Of a stretch of 64,000 nucleotides of DNA, positions 10,300-22,814 are shown piece by piece. The notes under the pieces are model-generated. The model saw nothing but the letters and a program-made list of their open reading frames with translations, searched no databases and was not told where the DNA came from. The first letter of the stretch is position 1; each line of letters begins with the position of its first letter. The position numbers and the translations under genes are program-made. Location: positions 1,193,752 to 1,257,751 of the forward strand of contig NW_023998454.1 of the NCBI RefSeq assembly GCF_014805625.2, in the 5' to 3' direction. This DNA comes from Glossina fuscipes. Taxonomy: Eukaryota > Arthropoda > Insecta > Diptera > Glossinidae.

Positions 10300-13200
10300 C
10301 TAGCGCGCCCATATTTAACGGAGTATTGCTAACCTAACCTCTACCATGCGATTTAACGACGAGTTTTCAAACTTATCCAAATTTTTTTTTTTAACGAAAA
10401 TATCCATAAAATCTCCTCAAAATTTCGTATATTTTATTTTATATATTTGTTTAAGTTTAAAATGAGAACACACTTAAATTAATGATTTTCTGCCAAACAA
10501 ACTGTTTGTGAAGCTTTGTGAAATTTTCTTTTTTAAAAATAATAATATTTTCCTTAGGTAGCCATTAAAATTCTTTATATTAAGCAGCACCTACGAAATT
10601 ATGTATGCGTGTGTTCGCAATTATTATACGGTTTATAGTCACTAAAGGAGGCATACTTTTAGGCTTATGCCTTTCTAGAGAATTTCTTACAATCAACATC
10701 ATTATTAAACGTATCCAAAAGCACATAAAAAGGCAGTAAGGACTTTTTGAGTTAGGCATGTAGCACTATCGAGAAAGGTCAGTATGTTAATCCGAATAAT
10801 GAAATTCTGACGGTCAATAGATAGCCTCGTAATTTTTGTAGAATAATTAAATCAGAACTGATTTAGTCAAGTCGATATATCTGCTCGTGTATTAAAGGAA
10901 AATTTTTCTTTTTATCTTCAAATATTTAGTCCTTTCAATCTCTTTAATCTACTCCGCCGTCCTCAACATGTCTCAAATTGTGTCATACGCACTCCCACCA
11001 AATTTATAATAACGCATTTTGAATGTTCGTAGGACTGGAAAAAATGAGTGTTGAGTGTGAGCATGTCTCAAATATAGATTAGATGATGAGTATCTGATAT
11101 TCGTCTTCGAGTTAGGCTACTTATTGTAACCTACATACGAATTTCAAAAGTCTAAGTCTGTTTGAACGCCGTGCTGGAAATAATTCTTTGTTTGTTCAAG
11201 AAATACAGCAGTAATAGCAGCAGCAGCAACGGCAGCAACAACCAAACAAATTTTAAATCTTATAAGTGAAACCGTGAGAGAAAACCTTGTTATGTACAAA
11301 ACGTAAAGTATTCATAAAACGTCCAAGAAGTTTAAGTGAAATGCTGGAATTGCAAACTCTTGCCACGTACGTGCAGATATGAGCAAAATTACGTATATAT
11401 ATAAATATATTAAACTTATAATACAACTGTGCGCATATGTAAATACCCTCTTATTCATTGACGAACATACAAACATACAATGACATTTTACAACCATTAA
11501 AATTTCTCAATAATGTTCAATAATAAAGTAAACATTAATTTTTATGTTCATATGCACACAGGAGGTGTGCATACGTATGTTGTAAGCGTTACTATATTTA
11601 TGAATGTGGGTTTGTGCGCGTACTAGTTTATATGAATATAAGCGCAATTCTTTTTAATGCACGAGTTTGGATGAACGTTTGCTTGTGAATTTCGCATGTA
11701 AATGTATATGTACATATGTGCACAACCATGTATATAACTGTGTGTGTATTATTTGAATCAAATTTCCCCATACGTGCCAATGAATACCAAAAGCTGTCGC
11801 TATTACGGCTGATACTGGATGCGGTAACCATAAGTAAGATATGGCGGAAATTTAAATACGATGGAAAAAGCAAACACCTGTGTACACGCAGGCGGATTTG
11901 ATCATAATATTTATATGCAAAATAAATACTTAAACATATATGCCCTCAAACATATACACACAAACAATTGTTTGCATACAACCGATTACGTATAACTAAA
12001 TAATTGAATTAATTTCTTTCGTTTTATTTCGTGTCTTGTTCCATTTCCATTAAATTTCGAAGTAATAAATCCAACCAACGAATGTTTGCCGTATTCTAGG
12101 CGGTTTTTAAAATATATTGTTTCATATCTTTATGTAATCACTTGCGGGCGATTTTACTTTATTGTTTCGGATTACTACTGAAATGCATGGAGCACTAAGG
12201 AAAGCTCAGCAAGTTTATATTCCAACTAAGTGAAAATACAGAGTACGGCCTGGATAATGTCAATTTTGAGATAAAGAAAGAAGACCGCTGTGGATGTGCT
12301 AAGGACGGAAAGAAATTTTTAGTGGCTCTGAACGCTATTTTAATGCGAACGAACCATCGTTTTTCAGAGCTGACTAATACGCACAGAAATTAAGTCCAAT
12401 AAGTTAAGATGGTCCTAATCGCCAGGGGTTTTTCAAAGGAAAATGTAAAAAATTAACGTTTCTAGGAAATATCTCAAATATTGCGACTTGTAGGTTAAAT
12501 ACAGAATACATCGGACAGACAGACGTACAGTAGAAAGGAAAGTTTAGATTCTCATTCAGAGAGTGATACTGGATGGATGAATAATAAAAAAAAAACGTGA
12601 TCTATTTCAACTCCTTGTGAGCATTGCATACAACTTAATATACCATGTGTCTCTACCAGTATAGGGTGTAAAATGGGCTTGGCTCTCTTCTCATATTAAA
12701 TAATGCAAACACGAAACGATGGAAATTAATTCCATCGTCCAATTTATAGGAAAAAATAACTTGGCAAGTAAAATTAATAAAAATACTTTATATAAGAGTG
12801 TGAATGCGTTGGCAAATTGAAGTAATATTATAATAGAGTTTTTGATAAAAAAAAGTCTTCGACTTTTTTGTTATGTAAAAGAAATTTTGTACGATTTTTC
12901 TAAAAAATTTTTAACATTTAAAATTTTGTTTAAGGCTTTTCTGTAAATATTCAAAAAATAAATTCTATATATTGCTTCACTTTTTCTGTCTTTTGTTAAT
13001 AGCTAGCATATGAAAACCGTCATAGTTTTCAAATAAAAATTCACTTTTGCTATCAGTGGTTTGCATAACTGTACAGGATTACGTTTATTAGTGTGGCGAG
13101 TGAATATACACCCACAATCATTATTATACCACAAAAAAAAAAGAACTGAGAAGAGAAAAAACGGAAAACTGAATATTAAATTCCTTTGAAAATAAGACTG

Positions 13201-13685
13201 TGAAAAAACTGAAAACATAAAAAAACCGAACTTTAAACAAACGATAACTGCGGTTGTTGTGTGAAGCATGAAGCTAGTGCTTGCTCTACATATAGTTTTA
13301 TATCCTTTTGCCGCCATAAAACAAGTTCCCATCATCGTCATCATCATCATGATCATGTATCTGCACCCATACATAAATGAGTATGTTAGGAGTGCATCTG
13401 TATGTACTTAGATTTGCTTATAAATGTATGGGAGTAACGCAAACCAACTTTATTGGTCGTTGATTTGTTTTGGTCTGTGTTGACGGAAAGGATAGTTAAG
13501 GGGAGTTATTTGAATATTGTTGCGCTGAGTTAAATTTAACATATTTGCAAATTTGAGGGTTCACGATACGCCCGACTTTTTAGCTATTGCATTGCTGCAC
13601 TTTGCTAGAAATAACGATATCATAGAAGAGTTTATAAGCCAAAGTTAATGGAGAGAAAAGTTCGTTTTAGTACATATTTATGTAC
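10300..13685. other. No gene seen; CAG/CAA-type repeat near 11212-11245
   Basis: Contains an imperfect CAG/CAA run (11212-11245), TA-rich patches around 11395 and a CAT/CGT run near 13330. A 50-odd codon stretch without stops on the + strand (about 12215-12391) is noted under findings. Part of 12500-12680 resembles the tail of the dispersed repeats. Confidence 0.45.
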
Positions 13686-13689
13686 ATTT

Positions 13690-13990
13690 TTATACCCATC
13701 AATGAAGAATGCGGGATATATTCCTATTGTCAGAACGTTTGCAACGGCCTGACGGAAACTTCGGAGACCCTACAAAGTGTATATTTTCTTGATTAGCATC
13801 GAATTCTTCAATAGCGCGTCCGTCTTTCCGCCTGTCCGTCTGTGTGATATCTATCGTAAAAATTCTTCTGGCCGCAAACATGGGACTATTGACTTCAAAT
13901 TTGGCTGAAACATTGGAAGTTCTGCTATTTATTGGCCAAAGGCCACGCCCACAGCACTGCGTGAACTGACACGAAAGAGGAATAAAATAT
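13690..13990 (-). repeat. Dispersed repeat family C, copy 3
   Basis: On the reverse strand it reads with the same order of phrases as 7690-7980: 'gggcgtgnc', 'aacttccaatgt', 'cagccaaatttg', an ACAGACGGACAG-type run and then 'agggtctccgaag' and a final 'gatgggtataaaa'. Diverged but clearly related. Confidence 0.65.
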
Positions 13991-14049
13991 TACAGCAGAT
14001 AAATGTTCAAAAACTTAAACGTATATTTATACCCGTATAAATAAGAAGA

Positions 14050-14507
14050 ATATGTAACGCCTGTTTAGTTTTATACTCTGTCATAGCTTCATTTTTTCAC
14101 ATCCTTTATAATGCGCAAAAACAAAATTCAAAGACCCCATAAAGCGTATAAATTTTTGGCTAGTCCCAAATTCGGAATGCATCGAAGCATGTCCGTCATT
14201 GCGTCTGTACGCCTGACCAACTGCGCACTAAGGTGGTGAACATTCCCCCTTTAGCGAAAACGTACATATCACCTACAAATTTGCAAACGAATTTGGAAGT
14301 GATGCAAATTTTTTAAAGAAAGCGCTTACTATGTCGACACGCCTATGCGAAAAAAAACCTTTATTTTGAAAATAGAAAAATTCAGCCGCGACCTCTCTAT
14401 TTTGTAGACAATGAAAATTTAATTCTTTTATTTCTTCGTCTTTTTTAGGATAAAAGTGATGGGAATAAAAGATTCGGTCACGACCGAATATAATTTTCTT
14501 ACTTGTT
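14050..14507 (+). repeat. Dispersed repeat family A, copy 2
   Basis: Matches the interiors of copies 1 and 3 ('gcctatgcgaaaaa', 'cagc.gcg.c', 'tgatggg.ataaaa'). It ends in a perfect palindrome at 14472-14489 (ATTCGGTC, two-base loop, GACCGAAT), then 'ataattttcttacttgttt'. Confidence 0.8.
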
Positions 14508-14509
14508 TC

Positions 14510-16375
14510 CTTATTTTTTACACGATTTTAAAGTTCTAACAGGTGGGCCATACTATAAAAGTTTCAAATTACAAAAAAAAAACCAAAAAGTTTGAGAAAT
14601 AAGTGAAACCAAAAGAAATTACATTCGGCTTGGATGAAGTCTTTTGATATATTTTGCATTTTCTTCTTTTTTTTTTTTTAACGTAATAGATACCGAAGGC
14701 ATATATTTGTAGTAAGATATATGATGGTTTCACGTACACAAAATTATCCCGTTCCATATAAGCAAAAACTGGACAGACATTTGTGCCATGCGGCTGAGAG
14801 TGTTGCAATTGCCAGACACATAACCTCCTTAAGGTAAGTTATGGACGCAGCAAAACATTTCTTCATTTGATTAAAAAGCATGACAATCACAGTCACTTAA
14901 TTAACTGTAAGGTAACCCCGAAGATGGTTTCTTAGAAAACACGATTTTTTCTTCGCCTTCTTTTCTACATCTTTACTACACCTTTGATTTTGGTCGAAAA
15001 ACTAAGAAGGGACCTACAAGAAATGGAAAAGTCGCAAAAAAAAAATTCAAATGATAAAGTCAAACCGTTATAAACGGACAAAACCGCCAAATACAATACA
15101 CCACTTCGTCTAAGAAATTTCTTTATATGTTTTCACAATAAAATTATTAGTAAATAAATATGCTTTGTTTCCATGTAAAGTCATATTTTTCATAGCAGGA
15201 GGAGGGGGGGAAGGGCATTTGGGATTGGGCTCAAATCGTCGGCGCATCCCACCCAAACATTTTACATTTCGTCCCTGGGCCAAAACGTATCAGCTTACAG
15301 ATTTTGGTCAAAATATCTCTAAAATTACCACTTTTAGGTTCAATGCAATAATATGTGGACAGATGGACAGAAAATGGATCTGGATCTGTCGGCATAGTAA
15401 AAATTGTGTTTTTGTTAAGTACTACTGAGCGGTACATATATCCCCACTAACTCGCTGTAGCGTAGGGTGTAAACAAATGCTAAAAGTGCAAAGCTTCCGG
15501 CGAAGATATGGCTAAACTAAATGCCATTCAATTTATTGGCGCTGACCTCTTACAAAAATATAGTGCATTATCCAACGATTTTCACAGCAACGATTTATGC
15601 AATGCGTTGTTCATGGCCCGTCGTACAATATAAGCGCTAATTACACCTAATAATCGTAGGCCTGTGCTTGAAAATTGATTTTTCCAATCGCTCAGAATAT
15701 TCCCAGCTAAAAAATTTTAACCTTCTTATACCATAAACTCTTTATTGGTTTTTCACCTCGCGTTACGACTTCAATTTAAGATCAGTTTTGCTTTGTTTTT
15801 TATTATTTGCGGGTATTGTAGTATTCATCTTATGTAGTATTCATCTTATGTTATTCAAGTAACTATCTCCCACCTCTGCTCCTTAATTTCAACCGTTTAA
15901 AGTATCAAGTATCGTGCCCAACACCAGTCATGCTTATGTCGCGATCCATATATATATATAGAATTTGCAGTATACACGCAGTGCTCTACAAAATTGACTC
16001 AATTCTGTGAAGGTGTGTAAATGATGCCATGCTTTTCTTTTTCGAACAAAAGCAGTCATGCCAACCGTAAACAAAAAAACATGTGTTATTTTGCAGTCAC
16101 TTTACGTATTCCTGCGAAGTACAAAATTCAAGCACAAAAGTGACAAAAGTGCGAGATATACCTCATGTAAGTTTTCCATTTTTATTCAATGTTTATATAC
16201 ATTTGAAAGTAAAATTTTGGACTTATATTTAACACAAAACAAATATTTCGAAATTTTGAAAATTGAATGGGCGTGACTGATGCTTTCTATTGCGCATTTA
16301 GGATAAACTATAGAATTCCCACACAAATTTTTTATTGTGGTATGTGTCGCGGTTGATAAGCAATGAAAGCATAAA
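14510..16375. other. No gene seen; remote repeat-like segment near 15290-15475
   Basis: 15290-15475 has the wording of the dispersed repeats ('gtggacagatggacag', 'tagcgtagggtgtaaac') but too diverged to assign. A TA run sits near 15950-15960. Confidence 0.4.
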
Positions 16376-16379
16376 ACTG

Positions 16380-17130
16380 AAATTGTTGTTTCTTTTCCTA
16401 GTTTACGTGCTACTGCAGGCGTGTCCCTCGACCATTTTGGCACATCCTCATTACCATACTAAGTGCAAGAACTTGCAACATTTATAACAACTTTTAAAGC
16501 CGGTAAGTTAATTTTTGTGACCAGACGGGTATATTTAAACCGATTCCGAATTTGAAGCTTGTCAAGAATATTTATACTTTGTGGGATCTCTGAAGCTTCC
16601 TTATGGATGTTACATACGTTTTGACACATACTTTGACATATACTTTTCATTATTCGTTGATGGTCATCACCGATAATGTAGCGTAAAATTCCATTTTTTT
16701 ATGTTTTCTGTTGCAAACTCAGAGCAAAAATGAAAAATAACAAATAAATAAAATATAAAATAACGAAAGTTAGCGAGATCAAATTTGAACCATATGAGCC
16801 TATTTTTTTAGCTCAGTCTCATATAAGGTTTCTCATGAATAACAAGCTCTTCGGGAAAATAGTTCAATTTTTAGTATATGTAATGAAAATTGGTCCCTGG
16901 TAGCATAGCAGTGGCGGGAATTTGGGTCACATCGGTTTATTTTTGAGAACTTACCATATGTAAGGGTGCTCACGAAAAATAAGCAACAAACTTTAATTTA
17001 TGACTCTCTATGACGGAAACAACTGAAAAATAATAAAATCTTTAACACATTAATTATATTTTTTAGATTTGGGTATACTGTATGAGAGCCTTGATGGATA
17101 GTGTGATTTTACATGAAAGGAATTTTTGAC
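16380..17130 (+). repeat. Composite of repeat C and an adjoining segment, copy 2
   Basis: Same block order and orientation as 7640-8335. Relative to that copy it has roughly 100 extra bases around 16910-17005, so one copy has lost or the other gained that part. Confidence 0.7.
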
Positions 17131-17739
17131 GAGTTATCCCCAACGTGAATGGGTATTTGCACTAGTCGAATTGGTGTTGAGAATTGAATGATCGACCTTG
17201 CTCGACCTTGCTCTTTCCATTTGTTTTCTTTAATTTAAATTTTCCTTTATATATATATTTTTTTAATTTTATTCAAAATCATATTTTACTATTTTTTGCG
17301 TGTTACAACCCAACCGCTTATATTATTTATTTCAATCGGCTCTATTCTATTTTCATTTAACCACTAAAGCATATTGCTCGGACCGAAACAAGGCTTCAAA
17401 AGTATACTAAAGCAGTTTTTAAATAAATATCGAAATAAATTCTTGTACAGACACTAGCTGTGCGTGCGCCACGCTATTTTAGACCACCTATAAGAAATGA
17501 ATGCAACAGTGATAACGAGTTAATTCGCAACAAATCAAAGATGAACTACTTGCCAACGGTGTCTTCCTCCCATGCTCGGGGGCTAAACAAAGATTTTTCC
17601 AAGAATTTAAGATTCTTTCGGCCATTAAACGGAAATGTCTGTGAAACTCTTCTTGGGCCATTTTCACTTGATATATTTTGCTGTAGTGACTTTTGTAGAC
17701 AGGCACGTGAAAAACTACGAATGTGTTAATGTCTTTGAA

Positions 17740-17925
17740 AAAAATATTATTATCATTATTATTATTATTAACTTAGCCAGAGAAATAAATTCTAAGACTA
17801 AACTCTTAAAAGCAATAGCATCTAAGGCTATCGGATTTTATTAAAAACTCTAACGGACTTGGGATTCGAACCCACGACCATTGACTAGTCGAGATTCCTC
17901 GCTTTCGGCTACTCAGGCGGATTTG
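17740..17925 (-). repeat. tRNA-derived SINE candidate
   Basis: On the - strand, a TAGCCGAAAGC string (17911-17901) resembles a polymerase III A box and a perfect B box (GGTTCGAATCC, 17872-17862) follows about 30 bases later, inside a short T-arm-like stem (TGGG/CCCA). No complete cloverleaf or acceptor stem forms, so it is not a working tRNA. About 90 bases of unrelated body follow, then an AAT-type tail (17770-17743). Head, body and simple-repeat tail are the layout of a SINE. Confidence 0.5.
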
Positions 17926-18409
17926 AAAAAAATAAAAACAAATGATTCACTGTAAGGTGACTAACGAACATTTTTGATTTGTATCAGATTAGAAAATTAA
18001 AGTTTCAAATGACAGAGAACAAAGAGAAACACTAGTGGCAACGAAAAGCGCCAATCTATACACAAAGTTTATGTCTAAAATGCGGGATGTGAAACCGTTA
18101 TTTTGTTCCATTTGATTTATTGTGCCATCTCTTAAATTAAGTATCTTCCTTCTCCGCTAAGCTAATGCCGCTGACCGACTTTGATTTGTTCTTTATGATC
18201 TAATAATTTATTTAACGCAATAGTCATTTTTTCCTTTACATAGTTTATAAAAAAAGTACCATATGTGTTGAATGGAGAGAGCACGAGAGTTTCGTTCAAT
18301 AAATTGAAACGCTTCGATTCTGTTAAAGTGTGATAAATTAAGGTCCGACTCTGTTAGTACATGAAATTTATGTTCGATTCTATTAGTGTAAGATTCAGTT
18401 TTTCACAAT

Positions 18410-19469
18410 GAAACGTCGAAAATCGATATTATTTAGAGGTTTTATTTCTCAGGGGTTATTATCTTGTTATATAATTGTATTATTCTTATTTTTTTAGCTA
18501 TTGATGCAGCACGAGCGTCGCTTACAAAAGCTCACGACTGGATACCATTAAATTTATTTGATTAGATTTTGTCCGGTCGTCCTTGATGAATAGCAGTTGA
18601 CAAGCCGAAAATTCCAAATTCCGCGTTGAAGCTTGATAATTGGTACACATCTTTAGCAGCAACTGGCAAGCAGTGTTTGTGACACTTAAACTGATACCTG
18701 AATATCAATTGAATGCATAAAAACATGGCAATTGCATCGAAACAATGTTGGACCAGCTGGGACCAGCACCCAACGGCTTTCTAAAATCGATAAGACAAAG
18801 GCAAGAGAGAAAACTTAAAATTCGACACCGAAATAGACATGATCCTTCTCACTCTTTTAATGTTATACTCTTTTTGTTTGTACGCATAAGCGTTCAAGGT
18901 TACATTATCAAACTGGTTGCGTTTATTTTATTAATATATCATGGTCTCCTACTGTATGCCTCGTGGTCGTTTCCGTATTAAACCGCCAAATTTTCGCCAA
19001 TTACGTCAGAAACATAATTGAGAAGAAAGCAAATGGCCTGCATTAAGAAGTTTTCGTCCAAAATTTTCGCAGAAAATTGGAAATGGTGACGACAATAACG
19101 CAAAGCAGCCAGAAGTCACCATTTGTGGCATTGTGCGTGTTAAGCCACCTCTTAGTCCAACGCATTCAATTCATTTGAATAAGCAACAAGGTTTACAACA
19201 GGAACATCGCAATGCTTTGCTAAGATAGACAACTGTTCTGTTTTTAGTGCTATCGAATGGCAATTAAACAAGCAAAATTGTATAAAAAACCGAATACTCC
19301 ATACGGCGACGCAATTTCAATCCAAAATATACAGTCTACTACCATTACGTTTACGTTACGTGCGCTACTGGGGTTGGTTGGCTTCATGTTATATACTAGA
19401 AAGTATGCGGCTGACGAGGATGATCGTCATTACGATCGATTCTGATGCCACATAAAATAAATAAAAATG
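18410..19469 (+). CDS. Cluster of open stretches, possible small multi-exon gene, unrecognised
   Basis: Several coding-looking stretches lie on one strand: 18524-18570 (ends DWIPLNLFD then stop, after a TTTTTTTAG acceptor); 18745-18981 (78 codons, basic start then hydrophobic end); 18950-19230 (RGRFRIKPPNFRQLRQKHN, one TGA, then open for about 67 codons with VTICGIVRVKPPLSP); and 19248-19445 (65 codons following a TTTTTAG, with a single membrane-like helix and an acidic end, ADEDDRHYDRF). An AATAAA follows at about 19459. I could not join these into one frame with convincing donors, and I recognise no family. Either an unusual small gene with short introns, or a decayed one. Confidence 0.28.
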
Positions 19470-20375
19470 AAATGTATGATTAAACGATAAAATTCTCGTC
19501 TTTTACGCTGTGAGTAACGATCAAGAAGGGAAAAAGATAAAAATGGTACAAATAAATATGCCAGGGAAATAGATTGAGATAATCATTTATCATTTCCATT
19601 GCGATTTGTATGGATCGGGGACATTTTTATAATGTTTGGGGAGATTTTCATCGTGGTTGGAAAGAATTTACCATAGTTGAAACGAATTTTATCATTGTCG
19701 GATATGTTTGCATTTATTGAAAGCAACTCTGTGCTCTCTCCAGTCTCAATAAAAGGGGATTTTTTTAATAAGCAACGTAAGGGAAAAACCAGATAATGGC
19801 TTTTAGCCTACCGGCTTATCAATGTTACTATTATCATTATCAATGGCAGAGTTTTTCCCACCATCTGAGTTTTGCGCCTGCCCACCGCGCACCGATATCA
19901 AAGAAATATGTTTTGCGGAAGTGAAGCCAAGTTAGAAATGCAAATTTTGAAATGAATTTAACGCCATCTTTGTCGGGTGACGAAAAACACTACTGTGTAT
20001 ATCGAGTTGAAATTGTTAATTAACCGTTTGTTGCAATTTAGATTCACCTAAAATGCTGCTTGTCATTTTGTTTTTATTTAAATGAAAGTTTTATTATAGT
20101 ATCGTTATAATTACAATACAAAAATTTTATCAATTAAATATTTTGATTTTACTTATCTTTGGTTATGCTGAATTTTTATGCATTTATAAAGATTATATTT
20201 CAATGTAAGCATATTCCCACATCCCATTCATTTTATAGCCAGATTAACAGCACAACATTATAAACTTTAAATGTTTGAAAATTTAAAGAATTAAAAATAA
20301 AAATTTTATGTTAAGGATGGGATATATTTAACGGATAACATATAGAATTTTCTATACTCTATACTGGTGTTACAG
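19470..20375. other. No gene seen
   Basis: AT-rich sequence with no supported coding, RNA or repeat feature. Confidence 0.5.
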
Positions 20376-20379
20376 AGTA

Positions 20380-21064
20380 TATATTTATTTGCGCGGACGT
20401 ATGTAACACGAACAAGGCCTTAAGATAGACCCATTTTTTATTATACTGAACGATGCAGAATCATAATCTAAACTGATGTAAGCCTGTCTCGAAGCCTGTT
20501 CGAACACCAGGTCTCAATTCTTGAGATATTTCGATAAAATTTGATATAGTGACGTATTTTGACTCAAGTACGAGCGTTATGAAAAATGGTTCGGATCGGT
20601 CCACATTTTCGGCCACTCGCCGCATAAGGCCCTAGTCCGAAAAGTCGTTTCATGAAAAAATTGCAATTTTCGAAATTTCTCGCCAAAAGTGACTAAGTAG
20701 TAGTTTTTCGGCATTCTAAATTGGTATGAAAACTTTAAACCGGCTGCGACAATTTCACGAAAATCGACCCTTTGTAAAGTAGTAAAGCCTAAGTTTTAAT
20801 ATGTGACGATGAAAACTATCTCATAATAGTAATTTCAAAAAAATATGAACTCTACAAAATTTGGACAATCTACGTATATTTTTGGATCTTTTTATATGTA
20901 ACTTGTACTACATTAGCTCGCGTTTTGGCAACGTCTCCCCATAAATACGCACTAAACAAGATATAAGTTTTGCGTTCTATAATAAAAATAAGAATTATGT
21001 TAGACAGTGTTGTGTATGGAATGTAATGATCGGTCCTGGCCGACTATAATGTTCTTACTTGCTT
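20380..21064 (+). repeat. Dispersed repeat family B, copy 1
   Basis: Shares ordered blocks with 44370-44960 (+), 39677-40440 (-) and part of 27000-27250 (+): 'gtaacacg.a.aggc', 'gagatatttcgata', 'atggttcg', 'aaaattgcaatttt'. Ends with a palindrome (TCGG...CCGA, 21030-21043) and then 'ctataatgttcttacttg', so its terminus matches that of family A although the interior does not. Confidence 0.7.
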
Positions 21065-21084
21065 TTTAAGTATTTTATTTGGGT

Positions 21085-21468
21085 ATTTGTTTACACATGA
21101 AACTCAAAGTATATATATTCTTGAACAGCGTAAAATTTGTAAAGCACCTGAACATCTCCGAATGTCCATCTGTCTGGGTAACTGTGTAGAATCAGCGGTA
21201 AACACTCTACCGTTAGCGAAAATGAAACTAACGTCAACAAATCTGCAAAACATTAGAGGTGACGCAAACTTTTCATAAGAAACGCCTACACCGTCCGCAC
21301 GCCTATGCGAGAAAAAGTTGTATTTTGAAATTAGCAAAAATCAGCTGCGGCTACTCCATATTGTAGAATATGAACATTTTGCCGCTTTACCGTTTCTGTC
21401 TTTTTTAAGGGTAAGGGTGATGGGTATAAAATATTCGTTCACGACCGAATATAATCGTCTTACTTGTT
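21085..21468 (+). repeat. Dispersed repeat family A, copy 3
   Basis: Inverted relative to copy 1 and nearly identical to it over its right part. Ends in the palindrome (21433-21450, one mismatch) and CTTACTTGTT (21459-21468), and adjoins the mariner remnant at the same base as copy 1. Confidence 0.85.
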
Positions 21469-22103
21469 TCGCTTGAAGAAGGCATTTGATGACAAAATTT
21501 GGTACAATATATATTAATCAAAATATGTTCAATCGTTTTGTAAAGCGTTTTCGCATTTTTCTGGCAGCGAGGCGTACCGTGTCGAACGAACTTATATTGT
21601 CTTGACAGCGGTCCAATCATCGAGCCGTTTTCCCACTTCTACAACTTTGGGGAGCGTCGTGCCAGCCATGCCATGGTGTATCGATCCGAACAAATGATAC
21701 TCAAAAAGTGCTATATCTGGTAAATGCGCTAGCGGCAGCAGAATTTTCAACTCGAGCTGCAAGAGTGTGTCCTTGACAACTCCTGCGAAATGTGGACGTA
21801 GTGGCATTTTCAGTTAATTCGTATGGTGGACATTTTCCCTCCTTTCCGATCTTTTCCATCAGATGTGAACGTCTAGAAATAGTTGATCCGTCAATTGCTG
21901 AGCTGATCGAAAGTTCTTTGAAATTGGATTTTCGTCCAATAAGCCTTGCAATTCGTTGTCTTCGTATTTTTTTAGAACTCGAGGCCGTTCTTTATCATTA
22001 CCACTTGGAGACTGTTGAAACCAAACCCGGAAATTGGAATATGATGAAGCAGCGTCACCATAAGCTTCTAAAAACCTTTGATGTGACAACAAAAGTTCCA
22101 TGA
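21469..22103 (-). pseudogene. Mariner transposase remnant, internally deleted (copy 2)
   Basis: Inverted partner of 6500-7116. Reads from an ATG at 22103 through the N-terminal helix-turn-helix region (FLEAYGDA...WF..SPSG...KERPR, then DNELQGLLDENP), and near the LMEKIGKEGK.PPYEL part of the linker the frame breaks into the C-terminal catalytic block (VKDTLLQLELKI, EYHLFGSIHHGMA). The centre of the transposase is missing just as in copy 1. It is better preserved at its N-terminal end than copy 1. Not functional. Confidence 0.85.
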
Positions 22104-22714
22104 TTAGTGTTTGTAGACGATGAATAGTTCGATGATACTAAATGGAAAAGTCTTACTTTATTAAGAAAAAAATTGGCAAAATCATCTAAATTAAATGTTA
22201 TTTATATTGATTCTTTCCATTACTTTATCATTTTCATCAATTGATATTGCTGATCAAAATACGTGCAGGAAAGCATTAAGTATGATTGGTCACACCGTTT
22301 CCTGTTTATTTTGTAACAGGTACTATTTCCAAAAATTAATTTAACCGTCTTTCTATAACAAAAGGATAGTGTACATAATATGAACACTCGCTCATTATAA
22401 TCTTAAGCTAAATTACATAACAGTGACTTTCCTGGTCCAAAGAAAGTGTTTGAATAGTTGGGCTGTCGGATCAATTCCACCATTATTCCAAGGAATTATT
22501 ATATTTCCGCGATGTTCTTCCTATTACAAAAAACAAAAGAGTTCTTGCAAAACCCTTGAGACATATTACGAAATTGAAAATAAGACACGGATGAAAGAAA
22601 AGCCGACGAAAGTGAATCCAAATATTATTGTTCGGCTTTTCAAATGGACGTATTTTGGAAATTAACCATGTCTGTCAATACCAACACTGTTCACGGGCTT
22701 GCTGGAGAGAATTG
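22104..22714. other. No gene seen
   Basis: An 80-codon frame at 22423-22665 is not supported by any motif or splice signal. Confidence 0.45.
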
Positions 22715-22814
22715 NNNNNNNNNNNNNNNNNNNNNNNNNNNNNNNNNNNNNNNNNNNNNNNNNNNNNNNNNNNNNNNNNNNNNNNNNNNNNNNNNNNNNN
22801 NNNNNNNNNNNNNN
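22715..22814. other. Assembly gap (100 N)
   Basis: Exactly 100 N, the usual placeholder for a gap of unknown size. Adjacent sequence is GAAAAG-rich, which may have caused it. Confidence 0.98.

Noticed and set aside
17840..17925. Functional tRNA gene
   Set aside because: A and B boxes are present but no acceptor stem or full cloverleaf forms; called a SINE candidate instead.
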